Shown here piece by piece: positions 46,936-58,366 of a stretch of 64,000 bases of DNA. Positions within the stretch are counted from its first letter, which is position 1. Every line of letters starts with the position of its first letter. The translations under genes were made by a program, and so were the position numbers. Under the pieces are notes generated by a model. It was not told the origin of the DNA. It ran no database searches and saw nothing but the letters and a program-made list of their open reading frames with translations. This stretch comes from Okapia johnstoni (taxonomy: Eukaryota > Chordata > Mammalia > Artiodactyla > Giraffidae): assembly GCA_024291935.2 (NCBI GenBank), contig JAGTYA010000026.1, positions 8,908,001-8,972,000 of the forward strand. Direction: 5' to 3'.

Positions 46936-49900
46936 TCTAGGAGTTTTATAGTTTCGTCTTACATTTAAATCTTTAATTCATTTTGAGTTTATTTTTGTGT
47001 ATGGTGTTAGAAAGTGTTCTAGTTTCATTCTTTTACAAGTGGTTGACCAGTTTTCCCAGCACCACTTGTTAAAGAGATTGTCTTTTCTCCATTGTATATT
47101 CTTGCCTCTTTTGTCAAAGATAGGAGTTCCATAGGTGCGTGGATTTACTCTCTGGGCTTTTTCTTTTTTGTTCCATTGAATCTATATTTCTATCTTGGTG
47201 CAGTACCATACTGTCTTGATGACTGTGGCTTTGTAGTAGACCTGAAGGTGTAGGCCGATTGATTTCTCAGTTCCATTTCTTCTTTCTCTAGATTGCTTTG
47301 GCTATTCGGAGGTTTCTTATATTTCATACAAATTGTGAATGATTTGTTCTAGTTCTGTTAAAAATACGGGTTGGTAGCTTGATGGGATTGCATTGAATCT
47401 ATAGATTGCTTTGGTAGTATGCTCATTTTAACTATAGTTAATTCTTCCAATCATGGTACATGGTTTATTTCTCCTATGATTGGTCCTCTTTGATTTCTTT
47501 CATCAGTGTTTTATAGTTTTCTATATATAAGTCTTTTGTTTCTTTAGGTAGATATATTCCTAAGTATTTTATTCTTTTTGTTGCAATGGTGAATGGTATT
47601 GTTTCCTTAATTTCTCTTTCTGTTTTCTCATTATTGGTGTATAGGAATGCAAGGGATTTCTGTGTGTTAATTTTATATCCTGCAACTTTACTATATTCAT
47701 TGATTAGCTCTAGTAGTTTTCTGTAGAATCTTTTTGGGTTTTTCTATGTAGAGGATCTTGTCATAGACAAACAGTGAGAGTTTTGCTTCTTCTTTTTCCT
47801 ATCTGTATTCCTTTTATTTCTTTTTCAGCTCTGATTGCTGTGGCCAAAACTTCCAAAACTATGTTGAATAGTAGTGGTGAAAGTGGGCACCCTTGCCTTG
47901 TTCCTGACTTTAGGGGAAATGCTTTCAATTTTTCACCATTGAGGATAATGTTTGCTGTGGGTTTGTCATATATAGCTTTTATTATGTTGAGGTATGTTCC
48001 TTCTATTCCTGCTTTCTGTGAGGGTTTTTATCATAAATGAATGTTGAATTTTGTCAAAGGCTTTTCTGCATTTATGAGTCTCATATGGTTTTTATCTTTC
48101 AATTTGTTAATGTTTGTGTATTAAATTTATTGACTTGTGGATTTTTAAAGAACTTACATTCCTGGGATTAAAGCCCCGCTTGATCATGATGTATGATCTT
48201 TTTAAATATGATGTTGGATTCTGTTTGCTAGAATTTTAGTAAGGATTTTTGCATCTATGTCATCAGTGATATTGGCCTGTAGTTTTTTTTTTGTGGCATC
48301 TTTGTCTGGTTTTGTTGGAATTAGGGTTGGTTGGTTGATGGTGGGCCTCATAGAATGGAGTTTGGAAAGTTTACCATCTTTGCAATTTTCTGGAGAGTTT
48401 GAGTAGGTAAGTGTTAGCTCTTCTTAAATTTTTGTAGAATTCAGCTGTGAAGCCGTTCTGGTCCTGGGCTTTGTTTGCTGGAAGATTTCTGATTACAGTT
48501 TCGATTTCCGTGCTTGTGATGGGTCTGTTAAGATCTTCTATTTCTTCCTGGTTCAGTTTTGGAAAGTTATACTTTTCTAAGAATTTGTCCATTTCTTCCA
48601 AGTTGTCCATTTTATTGGCATATAGCTGTTGGTAGTAGTCTCTTATGATCCTTTGTATTTCTGTGTAGTCTGTTGTGATCTCTCCATTTTCATTTCTAAT
48701 TTTGTTGATCTGATTCTTCTCCCTTTGTTTCTTGATGAGTCTGGCTAATGGTTTGTCAATTTTTTTTATCTTCTTGAAAAAACAGCTTTTAGTTTTGTTG
48801 ATTTTTGCTATGGTCTCTTTTGTTTTCATTTGCATTTATTTCTGCCTAATTTTTAAGATTTCTTTCCTTCTACTAACCCTGGGGTTCTTCATTTCTTCCT
48901 TCTCTAGTTGCTTTAGGTGTAGAGTTAGGTTATTTATTTGATTTTTTTTCTTGTTTCTTGAGGTACTCCTGTATTGCTTGATGAACCTTCCCCCTTAGCA
49001 TTGCTTTTACAATGTCCCATAGGTTTGGGTTTTGTGTTTTCATTTTCATTCGGTTTTCTATGCATATTTTGATTTCTTTTTTTGATTTCTTCTGGTGATT
49101 TGTTGGTTATTTCAGAAGGTGTTGTTTTAGCCTCCATATGTTGGACTTTTTAATAGTTTTTTTTCCTTGTAATTGAGGTATAATCTTACTTGCGATTGTG
49201 GTCAGAGAAGATGGCTGGGATGATTCAATTTTTTTAGAATTTACCAAGGCTAGATTATATGGGCCAGGATGTGATCTATGCTGGAAGAAAGTTCCCGGTG
49301 CACTTGAGAAAAAGGTGAAAATTGCTTATTTTGGGGTGGGAAAGTCCTGTAAATATCAATAAATCTAACTTGTTATTGTATCATTTAAAAAGTTGGTTGT
49401 TTCCTTGTTAATTTTTCTGTTTAGTGATCTATCCATATGTGTGAGTGAAGTATTAAAGTCTCCACTATTTATTCTGTTTTGTTAGTTTCCCTTTCATACT
49501 TGTTAGTATTTGCCTTACATATTGTTGGGTTGCTCCTTTTTGTTGGGTGCATTATATTTATAATTGTTATTATCTTCTTGGATTGATCTTTGATCATTAT
49601 CTGTGTCCTTCTTTGTCTCTTTTACAGCCTTTTATTTTAAAGTCTATTTTATCTGAAATGAAGAGTATTGCGGACTCCTGCTTTCTTTTGGGTTCTCGTT
49701 TGCATGAATATGGTTTTTCCATCCCTTCACTTTCAGTCTGTATGTGTCCCTAGTTTTGAGGTGGGTCTCTTGTGGACAGCATTTATATAGGGGTTCTTGT
49801 TTTTGTATACACTCAGCCAGTCTTTGTCTTTTGGTTGGGGCATTCAACCCATTTACATTTAAGGTTATAATTGATTAGTATGGTCCTGTTGCCATTTACT

Positions 49901-50445
49901 TTGTTGTTTTGAGTTCGTGTTTAAACATCCTATCTTTTGTGTTTCCTGTTTAGAGAAGATCCTTTTAGCATTTGTTGGAGAGTGGTTTTGTGGTGCTGAA
50001 TTCCCTCAGTTTTTGCTGTCTGTAAAGCTTTGAATTCTCCTTCATATCATGAATGAGATCTTTGCTGTGGTACAGTTAATCTGGGTTGTAGATTATTCTC
50101 TTTTCATTACCTTAAGTATGTCCTGCCATTTCCCTTTAGGCCTGAGAGGTTTCTATTGAAGTCAAGCTGTTATCCTTGGGGGATCCGCTTGTGTGTTATT
50201 TGTTGTTTCAACCTTGCTGCTTTTAATCATTTGTTCTTTGTGTGTTGATCTTTTGTTAATTTGATTATATGTGTCTTGGGGTGTTTCGCCGTGGGTGTTT
50301 ATCTGTTTGGGACTCTGGGTTTCTTGGCTTCTGTGACTATTTCCTTTTCCCCATTTTAGGGGAAATTTTCACTATTATTCTTGAGTATTTTTTCATTGGC
50401 TCTTTCCTTTTATCTTCTTCCTTCTAGGCTCCTATTTTTTAAATT
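46936..50445 (-). mobile_element. L1 internal part (copy B), indel-rich
   Basis: Second copy of the antisense L1 from ORF2 C-terminus to ORF1, without its 3' end. Examples of noise: extra bases near 47,160-47,180 and 'ggttggttggttgatgg' near 48,326 where copy A has 'gggtgatgg'. Confidence 0.9.
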
Positions 50446-50511
50446 GGGATTATTGGTATTTTGTTATTGAATTGTAGGAGTTACTTTGAATTTTGGCTCA
50501 TTAACCCTTTT

Positions 50512-51059
50512 TGAAAGTATCCTTGGAAGGAAAGTTATGACCAACCTAGATACGTATTTAAAAAGCAAAGAATATTACTTTGCCATCAAAGGTCCATCTA
50601 GTCAAGGCTATGGTTTTTCTGGTGGTCATGTATGGATGTGAGAGTTGGACTATAAAGAAAGCTGAGTGCCGCAGAATTGATGCTTTTGAACTGTGGTGTT
50701 GGAGAAGACTCTTGAGAGTCCCTTGGACTGCAAGGAGATCCAACCAGTCCATCCTAAAGGAGATCAGTCCTGGATGTTCATTGGAAGGACTGATGTTGAA
50801 GCTGAAACTCCAATATTTTGGCCACCTGATGCGAAGAGCTGACTCATTGGAAAAAAACCCTGATGCTGGGAAAGATTGAGGGAAGGAGGAGAAGGGGACG
50901 ACAGAGGATGAGATGGCTGGATGGCATCACCAACTCAATGGACATGGGTTTAGGTGGACTCAGGGAGTTGGTGACGAACAGGGAGGCCTAGCGTGCTGCA
51001 GTTCATGGGGTCGCAAAGTGTCAGACACAACTGAGCAACTGAACTGAACTGAACTGAGA
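50512..51059 (+). mobile_element. BovB 3' fragment (copy B)
   Basis: Duplicate of 43,307-43,846. An extra A in a run near 50,855 shifts the frame after ADSLEK. Confidence 0.9.
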
Positions 51060-51470
51060 TATCTAACTTGGCAGTATTTTCAAATCCATACTTTGGATGG
51101 ATGTAATACTTCACAGCAATAAAAAGGAATGAAATACCAATACAAACAAAAAAAGGTATGAATTTCAAGTGCAATATACAAAGCAAATGTCAATAAAAAA
51201 AAGTATAAATCTGTAATAAACTTACATGATGTTCTAGGAGAAAAACAAAGTTAACACCTAGTGAAATACACAGTGGAAGAGGATTGAAGGCTAAGGGACA
51301 ATTCTGACTGAGGAATGAGCACAAAAGTAATTTTCCGGGTGATGGAATTTAGTCTGCCTGTTGATTGGATTGTATTTGACCCTGGTGTATGAATTTATAC
51401 AAATACACTGAATTTTTGACCTTGAGATTGATACTTTTTACCATGTGTAAACTACACCAAAAATAAGGGA
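51060..51470 (+). mobile_element. old L1 3' end (copy B)
   Basis: Duplicate of 43,850-44,255 with two or three run-length differences. Confidence 0.65.
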
Positions 51471-51561
51471 AACACATACGACAGCAACATGAGACAGCAC
51501 CAGAGCTCACATGGGGTCTCAGAGTCAGACATGACTTAGCGACCAAATAACAATAACAACA

Positions 51562-52524
51562 GGCCCTCTTAGCCCCTTGTCCTCTGGGCTGGTGATTGGA
51601 GTGGCAGCCCTGAAGATCTCTGAATTGCCTTCGCAGTCATTCTTCCACGACCTTGAACAATAATAGCTTTGCTTCTGTTGAGATGGCTGATCCATAACAA
51701 TTTCCTTATCAAACAGTCACTTGGTCACCCCCTTATAATATTTTAAATTATGTATGCTTACTTTTTAAAAACATGAACATAAAAAATCACAAAGAAAAAG
51801 TAATCACTTAAAATTTGACCACTTAAAGTTCACCATTGTTACCATTTCAATGAATGTATCTCCAAAAAGAACATAATTTTCTATTTGGCAGTGATCTATG
51901 ACATCAAAAGTATCATGCACTAAGTTTACAGATATACTGGTATCTACTTCTAGACCTCTTTTGATGTTCAGTTGCATATGCTATACTGTTCTGACTTTTG
52001 CAAATTTATTTAGAGTTCATCATATGGTGCTCCTTACATGAACCTGCCATGGTATTCCTCTGTTTCTGAATCATCTTGTCTATTAATAATTTATTGATAA
52101 ATTTGAAAATTTTTTGACTCCTTCCGCTCAAAATGGGATTGTTCATGGAATTACATATTCTCATTTATTATATATTTAATTGCCAATTAATGCAATAATT
52201 GTAAATGAGATGTATTTTTCAAGTGTATTTTCTTGCCATTTTGTAGATATAAAGGAGATATCTACTCCTGGAGATATTTTTTCTTCATATTTTTTTTCTT
52301 CCTCACCAGCAAGACCATGAAGAGCCTTAAAATTTTGTCACTTTTATGTAAGAATCTTTTTCATTTATTTTTCTTGAGAATTTTTGGCTGAAAAACCAAA
52401 GGAGAAACAATAAATCAAACAACCAATCAGAAAATAAGAATAGACACTATGAAAGAGAAAAAATAAAAATAAGTTTGGATGCCCTCCTAGTACAAATGCA
52501 AACTGATCCCTAGCCATCAGCTTC
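51562..52524. other. 3' flank of gene 2 (copy B)
   Basis: Duplicate of 44,343-45,310 and paralogue of 4,560-5,700; candidate AATAAA complement at 52,090-52,095. Nothing coding recognised. Confidence 0.55.
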
Positions 52525-52782
52525 TTTCATTGTTGCTATTGAGTCACAGATTCCTTACCACTGAATCAGGGTGGCTCAGTGGTGACTCTGTGGTAAAGAA
52601 CTCTTCTGCCAGTGCAAGAGACACAGGTTTGATCCCTGGGTCAGAATCCCTGGAGAAGGGACTAGCAGTCCACTCCAATATTCTTGCCTGGGAAATTCCA
52701 TGGAGAGAGGAGCCTCGTGGGCTACAGTCCATGGGGTCCCAAAAAAATTAGACATGACTTAGCGACTAAACAGCACCAACTG
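52525..52782 (+). mobile_element. Bov-tA SINE at gene 2 3' end (copy B)
   Basis: Sense Bov-tA inserted in the terminal exon region of gene 2. The gene 1 paralogue has no SINE here. The end of the proposed gene 2 reading frame lies in this SINE. Confidence 0.87.
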
Positions 52783-52857
52783 TGCAGGCACAAGAAAGCA
52801 CTTGAAAGTGCCACTCGCACTTGGTCTGTTTGGATTCTCACTTTGCCATTTGGATCT
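52722..52857 (-). CDS. SLC22A9-like: gene 2 probable exon 10, ending in SINE sequence
   Basis: Acceptor 'tggccag' then one base completing the Lys codon from exon 9, followed by [15 protein letters not shown]. The DP and the QxDxxRV spacing resemble the tail of human relatives, which is why I chose this acceptor over the AG two bases later. No stop follows at the family position. The frame runs on about 18 codons into the antisense Bov-tA and stops at TAG (52,722-52,724), giving 44 residues after the lysine. Confidence 0.45.
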
Positions 52858-55800
52858 CTGGCCAATGACACCTTTGATAAGTCAAGAACTGGGTTAAAAA
52901 GCTAAAGGAATTCCCCACTTGTTATAGGTTCAATTGTGTACCTTCCAGAGTATATATATTGAAGTCTTAACCATCTACCTCATAATATGAAATTATCATA
53001 TTTGAAAACAGGGTTGTTGCTCATTAATTAAGATGAGGTCAAACTGGAGTAGAAAGAGCCCCTGATCCAATATGATGATGTTCTTATAAAAAGGGGGAAC
53101 TTGAGACATAGAGGTATGTCAGGGGGATGCGATGTGAAGATTGGAGCTATTTCTCACAACCCAACGAACTACCAGAATCCAGGAGAGACCTGGAACAGAC
53201 CCTTCTCTAGAGCCTTCAGAGAATGTAGAGTCCTGCCAACAACTTGAGCTCAGACTTTCAGCCTCCTGAAATTTGAGACAGTAAATTTATTTTGCTTAAG
53301 TCACTCAGCTTGTCAGATTCCACTGTAGAAGCCCTATGAAACTAAGATACAATGTTATCTATGCCTTACATAACCTTACATATGCCTTACATATGCCTCA
53401 GGCCTTACAATGCCTTTTCCAGTTTCTTATTATCCTCAATCTTTGCATAACTTGTGGCAGCAAAGCTGACTGAATCTTACAGCCACATGCAAACAAATAA
53501 CTTTTTTTTATTACCACCCTTTCCACAGAAAGTCCTTAACTAAATGTGATTTTCCTAACAATGCTCCTTCACTGGTCATCTCATTTCTTTCCCCTCTATC
53601 CCAAGCTCTTATGGATCTGAGGATCATGATCCCAATATGAATGTGTGTTTCTCATGAGGACAGGTAGGATGTACCATCACAACAGAGCTAATTACCATCA
53701 CTTCAGCACTAAAACTACCAATGAGAATAGGGCAGAGGGGATCTCTGCAGTCTAGACTAGAACTCACAATGGATGGAAATGACCTTGTCTCTCATGAAGA
53801 CAATGGCCCAAGATGGGAGTATCCCAGGCAAGGCTCCACCTCCCCAGTGATCTGAGGGACTCATGTGGTATGTTGCCTTTCTCACTCACAGGTCCAAAGC
53901 ACACAGTCCCTCCCAGGGGATGGTAGAAGGTTTACTCACTTATTTTCCACATCCAAGATGGTGTCAGGAATGGGCAGATTTTTGGTTTCAGGTAGAAGAA
54001 GAATGAGAAGACCAGAAATGATGGGAAAGGCTCCATAGATGATCCAGGGCAAGGTGGGTAGATACACTACTAGGGTCATCAAGAGGGGAGCCAGGGTTGC
54101 CCCACACCTACTAGCTAACATATCTAATCCTGAAGCGTTTGCCCTGAAGGAGTAAATGACATGATGTAGTAATTCAGTAAATATCGGCACATAAAATTTG
54201 TGAGATATTATTCTGACTGGGTTATGGAATGCAACAAAACACAATTACTATATTCATGAGCTTGATGATAAACCCTTGTTATTGAGATTTGCTCCCTGGT
54301 TTTCTAGCTGTCTTTGTCAAAGTGTATTGATACATTTTCATCATTTTACATGGAATGTTACACATTGCACCTATAGTAATAAGAGATCTAAAAGATTAAT
54401 GAGAAGATACACCAAATTACAGCTCAGAACAACACACAGAACAGTCGGGTTTTTCAATTAACTTTGGCTATAGTTGCTATTGATACATTATTTCTATTAC
54501 AAATGATTAATTTATAACTTAAAGATCTTATTGTATTCATTCCTGAAATAAGCATCAGTTAAATGGGAAAGTCATACTTTGGATCCTGGCAGAGCATCCA
54601 TAAACCCTTACCTGAGGAGAGTGGGGATGAGTTCAAGAGAGTGGACAGAAAGAGCAGACACAGTGGCAGCAACACAGCCAATTCCCACACTTGCCAAAGC
54701 CACACGCAGGGTCTGCATTTCTGGAGACAGGAAGACCAGCAACACTAAGAAATCTGAGCTGGTGGAATTGGCATCCACCAAATTTATTCAGGAAAAAAAG
54801 AAAACTATGGTTTATTGATAGGTTTGAAATATACCATAGAGTATATATATCTACATATGTTGATAAACTGAGAAATGTAACATCATCAATATATGTGGTA
54901 AAATTATACAAAGCTATCTGCATTAATTGCAACAAATCCATCTGTATATCTGAGATTTACAAGAAAAGAAAAAGGAAACAGTGTGGCAGAAATTTGCTTT
55001 CAGTAATTTTGTCCAGTATTTGCAATATCCTTATTGTTGAAGTTAAGACTGTGATATGGACAATTACTGAGTCTAATGTTCAGCTCCAATCTTGAGAAGT
55101 TTACTTTACAATTAAAGTGCAGGTTTTAAAGTGACCAGTCATCCTGGTTTTTCTGGGAATTTGAAGATTTTGATAATGTGAGATTTTCACTGATAAAATC
55201 AGAAAAGTCCCAGGTAAACCCAAATGAGTCAAGCAACCTAGTGTAGATACAGCATTGCCATGGGGTAAGTATGACACCAGAAAGTAACAGGACAGTACTG
55301 CTCTATTAGTAGACAGGCTGAGGAGAAGCTAGATTTACATCAATGTTAGACATGAAGAACCTAAAATCAAAGCCTCTAGTTGGGAAAAATTGTCAGAATT
55401 AGGGAACAATTAAGAAAACTTAGGGGAATAAGTTTTCTGCACAGGATAAAAAGAAATGTAATTATAACTGGATAATATTGGAAAGAACTCCGTGGTAAAG
55501 CAGTATTATTAATGCATTATTGATGATATTCTGAGGAGCAATAAAAATACCTATATGTAATGCTGTGAGTCACATTCTTGCATTGGAAATGGTGAAGCGA
55601 ATTGCCCACTAAGTTTCTCCTAATTATTATGTATCATCATTCTATTAACTTATAAAGTAATCTGATAGGGAATTGGCAAAGATTTTTCTCAGCTTCAATT
55701 CTTGTTTCTACTGCACCCTCCTTCCCCACCTGAAAAAGAGGATTCTTTTTTCATTTCCTGGGAGACTTTCTTAAGCAAGAACTATAGTCATATGACTTAA

Positions 55801-57530
55801 GCTCACAGTCATATGTGGATACATAGAAATGGGGAAGGAGACCAATCATCAAAGCTGGTAATGAAGAGCCCAAATAGAGGGAGTGGCCATAGTATGCTCT
55901 CACGTGGGATATAATTGCAAGGCCTCATCCCTCTCTACTTGTTATTTAATGTGTGAATGGGAAAACCACAAGTGAATGATTGCTGTCCTAGAGAGACTAC
56001 CTGGAATAAATGGGACCATTTTCCAGGCATTTCCACTATGTGATGAAAGTAAATATGTTTGAGCTGCCCCTTACTGACCTTTAGCTCCTTTATCAAAAAC
56101 TTATTAGCAGAATTTCTCATCGGTTTGGTTTGGAGGAATACTTAGCCTTTCATTAGGACCTCTTTTTACTCCTGACTTCAGGCAAGTATAACCAAACAAA
56201 TCTTGAAGAATGATAAAAAGACCCTTCCTTTCCCCAAAGTCCAGTCTTCTCTCACCTTGGGGCACAAATGTGTTGACCAAAATGGAAATTCCCACCAGGA
56301 ACATGAGAAACATCTGGGTTGGTCGACGGCCTATGTAATTCAGTGGTAAAATGGCAAGACTTCGGACTGAGACAGTGAGAGCTCCAAAGATTACCTGGAA
56401 CAGGAAAATATTGCTCCCAAAGTTCTGTAGATTCATAAAGATGCCAAAATAGGGTATTGTGATTGCAAATCTGTAGTGAAATAAAAAAGAAGACATAAGC
56501 CATAAGACTTAGAGCAAAGGTACTATCATTGATGATTATATTCACCCAGACAGCCAATGATCAATGTTAAACAATAAAGGCCCTATCTGACTTGCATAAT
56601 TCTTCATATTAAGGACAAGGGGGCTGCAGAGGATGAGATGGTTAGATAACATCACCAACTCAGTGGACATGAGTTTAAGCAAATCCCAGGAAATAGTGGA
56701 GGACAGAGGAACCTGGTATGCTATAGTCCCTGGGGTCACAAAGAGTTGGACATGACTTAGCAACTGAACAACAGCAACAACCACATGCATTCTGTAAAGC
56801 CCACCTCACAAAGGGGAGAAGACAGATCCTTTTACGCAGGTTGGGTGTGCGGAACAAGTCAAACACAGTAGGCTTGGTCTGTGCTGCCTCCAGCTCCTCC
56901 TGCATGATCACTTTCAAGGCCTTCAACAACAACAAACATATATCACTTGCTGACATAGTGCCAGGTATTGTGATGAACACTGGTACCCAATAGGATAGGA
57001 GAGATACATTCCCTTTCTTTGTCGTACAACAGACTACACATGCAATCACATGTGTGAACGTGATGTGATATGAAGGAGGATGTAGAGAGTTAAGGGAGAC
57101 TCCAGGAAATTACACAGCAACAATGATTTTTTTTTAATGAGGCCATGGCGAAGGGAAGTGGGCAGGGTATCCATGAGAGCACATAGGCTGCAGGTTCAAA
57201 TCAGATGAACTAAAAAAGAAGAAGTCTTGTACAGTGTTCAAAGCTCATTTTATAAGAAATGAGCATGAAAGACCAGGAAACTGAGCTTGCATTCTCAACT
57301 AGATGGCCTTGTTAGAAAAGTAGTTTGTCTATCTCAATAAGGAGGAGGCAGGTATTAGTTCATGACTTCCCTCCAACCCAATAACCACCTTCTCTTTCCG
57401 GCTTACCTCCATACTCAAGATTTCTTCAGCATTCTTTATTCCATTTCTGTGTGCAACTTTTTTAAGTTCCTTTAAGCCCTCATCTGGTTTACTGGTGACA
57501 ATCAGCCACCGTGAAGATTCCACCAGCCAC
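52722..57530 (-). CDS. SLC22A9-like: SLC22A9/10/25-like transporter, 5' part outside window (gene 2)
   Basis: Second family member. Exons 5-10 in order: 57,530-57,407; 56,920-56,805; 56,470-56,256; 54,720-54,612; 54,143-53,940; 52,857-52,722. Exons 5-9 have the same lengths and phases as in gene 1, all with GT-AG borders and an open frame. They cover the protein from the large cytoplasmic loop to the C-terminus (about 300 residues). Exons 1-4, with the first six helices, are missing from the window. Whether they lie beyond 64,000 or are lost is unknown, so gene or pseudogene status is open. The last exon reads into a SINE. A second, damaged exon 9 at 46,391 comes from the tandem duplication. 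Confidence 0.78.
53940..54143 (-). CDS. SLC22A9-like: gene 2 exon 9 (copy B)
   Basis: 204 bp, open. [24 protein letters not shown] start, [20 protein letters not shown] helices, [15 protein letters not shown] signature. Acceptor TCCTTCAG|G, donor AATAA|GTGAGT. This is the intact version of the exon; copy A at 46,391 carries two frameshifts. Confidence 0.93.
54144..54611. other. intron 8 of gene 2
   Basis: No repeat recognised; similar to gene 1 intron 8. Confidence 0.6.
54612..54720 (-). CDS. SLC22A9-like: gene 2 exon 8
   Basis: 109 bp, [16 protein letters not shown] to LELIPTLLR. Acceptor GTCTCCAG|AA, donor CTCAG|GTAAGG. Confidence 0.94.
54721..56255. other. intron 7 of gene 2
   Basis: Unique-looking and similar to gene 1 intron 7 without its two SINEs. 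Confidence 0.6.
56256..56470 (-). CDS. SLC22A9-like: gene 2 exon 7
   Basis: 215 bp, open: [18 protein letters not shown], the NYIGRRPTQ loop motif and the end VNTFVPQ. Acceptor CACTACAG|A, donor CCCAAG|GTGAGA. Very similar to gene 1 exon 7 at 11,534-11,748. Confidence 0.95.
56614..56788 (+). mobile_element. BovB 3' tail
   Basis: Sense BovB end ('agaggatgagatggttagat' to 'gacttagcaactgaacaaca') within the 334-bp intron 6 of gene 2. Confidence 0.82.
56805..56920 (-). CDS. SLC22A9-like: gene 2 exon 6
   Basis: 116 bp: [20 protein letters not shown] then [17 protein letters not shown]. The acceptor follows the same TTG repeat as gene 1; donor GTGAG|GTGGGC. Confidence 0.94.
57407..57530 (-). CDS. 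SLC22A9-like: gene 2 exon 5
   Basis: 124 bp: [19 protein letters not shown] then [18 protein letters not shown]. Acceptor TTCATCAG|G, donor ATGGAG|GTAAGC. It is the first exon of gene 2 seen here; its 5' partner exon 4 is not within the window. Confidence 0.94.
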
Positions 57531-57863
57531 CTGATGAAAGAAGAGCAGACAGGTATAGTCAACCCTTCTTTGCTTATTTGCTATATGATTATTGACAACA
57601 TGTTTTATGTCTTCCACCTACTATCCAGTATATCAACCAGACATTCATGTTGTGTTAAACTAATTCTAGGAAAATATGAGAGTGATAACTCCATGCCAGG
57701 ATGACAGACTTGGAGACGAATTGCCTTTATGCTTATTCAGCAGGAGTTTTTCCTAGAAGTTAATGAAGGTTAAACTGGAGAGTGCCTCACATACATAATT
57801 CCCTCTCAAAGCTTGACATGGGATCTAGCAACTTTGTGCACATAATATGTATTCTTAAAAAAA
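57531..57863. other. intron 4 of gene 2, near part
   Basis: Resembles 16,126-16,430 of gene 1, then is cut by a SINE. Confidence 0.55.
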
Positions 57864-58200
57864 AATGCCCAAGGCTTCCCTAGTATCTCAGTGGTAAAAA
57901 ATCCACCTGTCAATGCAGGCGACCTGGGTTTAATCCCTGTTCTGGGAAGATCCTACATGCCGGGGAGCAACTAAGCCCATGCACCAAAACTATTGAGCTT
58001 GTGCTCTAGGCCCCAGAAACCACAACTGCTGAAGCCTGTGTGCTCCAGATCTCCTGCTCCACAACAAGAGAAACCACCCCAGTGAGAACCCATGCCCTAC
58101 AATGAAGAGTAGCCCCTGCTGGCTGCAACTAGAGAAAAGTCCATGTAGCAACGAGGACCCAGCATAGCAAAAATAAATAAATAAAATTAAAAATAAAAGA
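57864..58200 (+). mobile_element. CHR-type SINE
   Basis: A tRNA-derived SINE different from Bov-tA: 'aaggcttccctagtatctca', 'ccggggagcaactaagccc', 'gaagagtagcccctgctgg', tail (AAATA)n. This is the cetartiodactyl CHR type, older than the Bov-tA copies. Confidence 0.87.
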
Positions 58201-58210
58201 AGCCCCCCCA

Positions 58211-58304
58211 AAATGGGCCAAAGAACTAAACAGACATTTCTCCAAAGAAGACATACAGATGGCTAACAAACACATGAAAAGATGCTCAACATCACTCATT
58301 ATTG
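58211..58304 (+). mobile_element. L1 ORF2 fragment
   Basis: Short sense piece 'gggccaaagaactaaacaga' to 'gatgctcaacatcactcatt', ending at a SINE remnant. Confidence 0.8.
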
Positions 58305-58366
58305 CTGCTGCTGCTGCTGCTAAGTTGCTTCAGTCGTGTCCGACTCTGTGCGACCCCATAGACGGC
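58305..58366 (-). mobile_element. truncated Bov-tA-type SINE
   Basis: (GCT)n then 'aagttgcttcagtcgtgtcc' and 'gaccccatagacggcac', cut short by the following L1. Confidence 0.75.

Larger units (their letters stand above)
46936..54482. repeat. copy B of the tandem duplication, noisy 5' part
   Basis: Head-to-tail second copy. From 46,936 to about 50,500 it differs from copy A mainly by one- and few-base insertions and deletions in runs and short words; from about 50,540 onward it is nearly identical. Such an error profile is typical of poorly polished long-read sequence at a contig end. Confidence 0.95.

Noticed and set aside
52722..52855. alternative acceptor two bases later for gene 2 exon 10
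   Set aside because: It gives [10 protein letters not shown] and a stop in the SINE; the chosen acceptor restores DP and RV residues seen at the end of human relatives. The choice is not certain.
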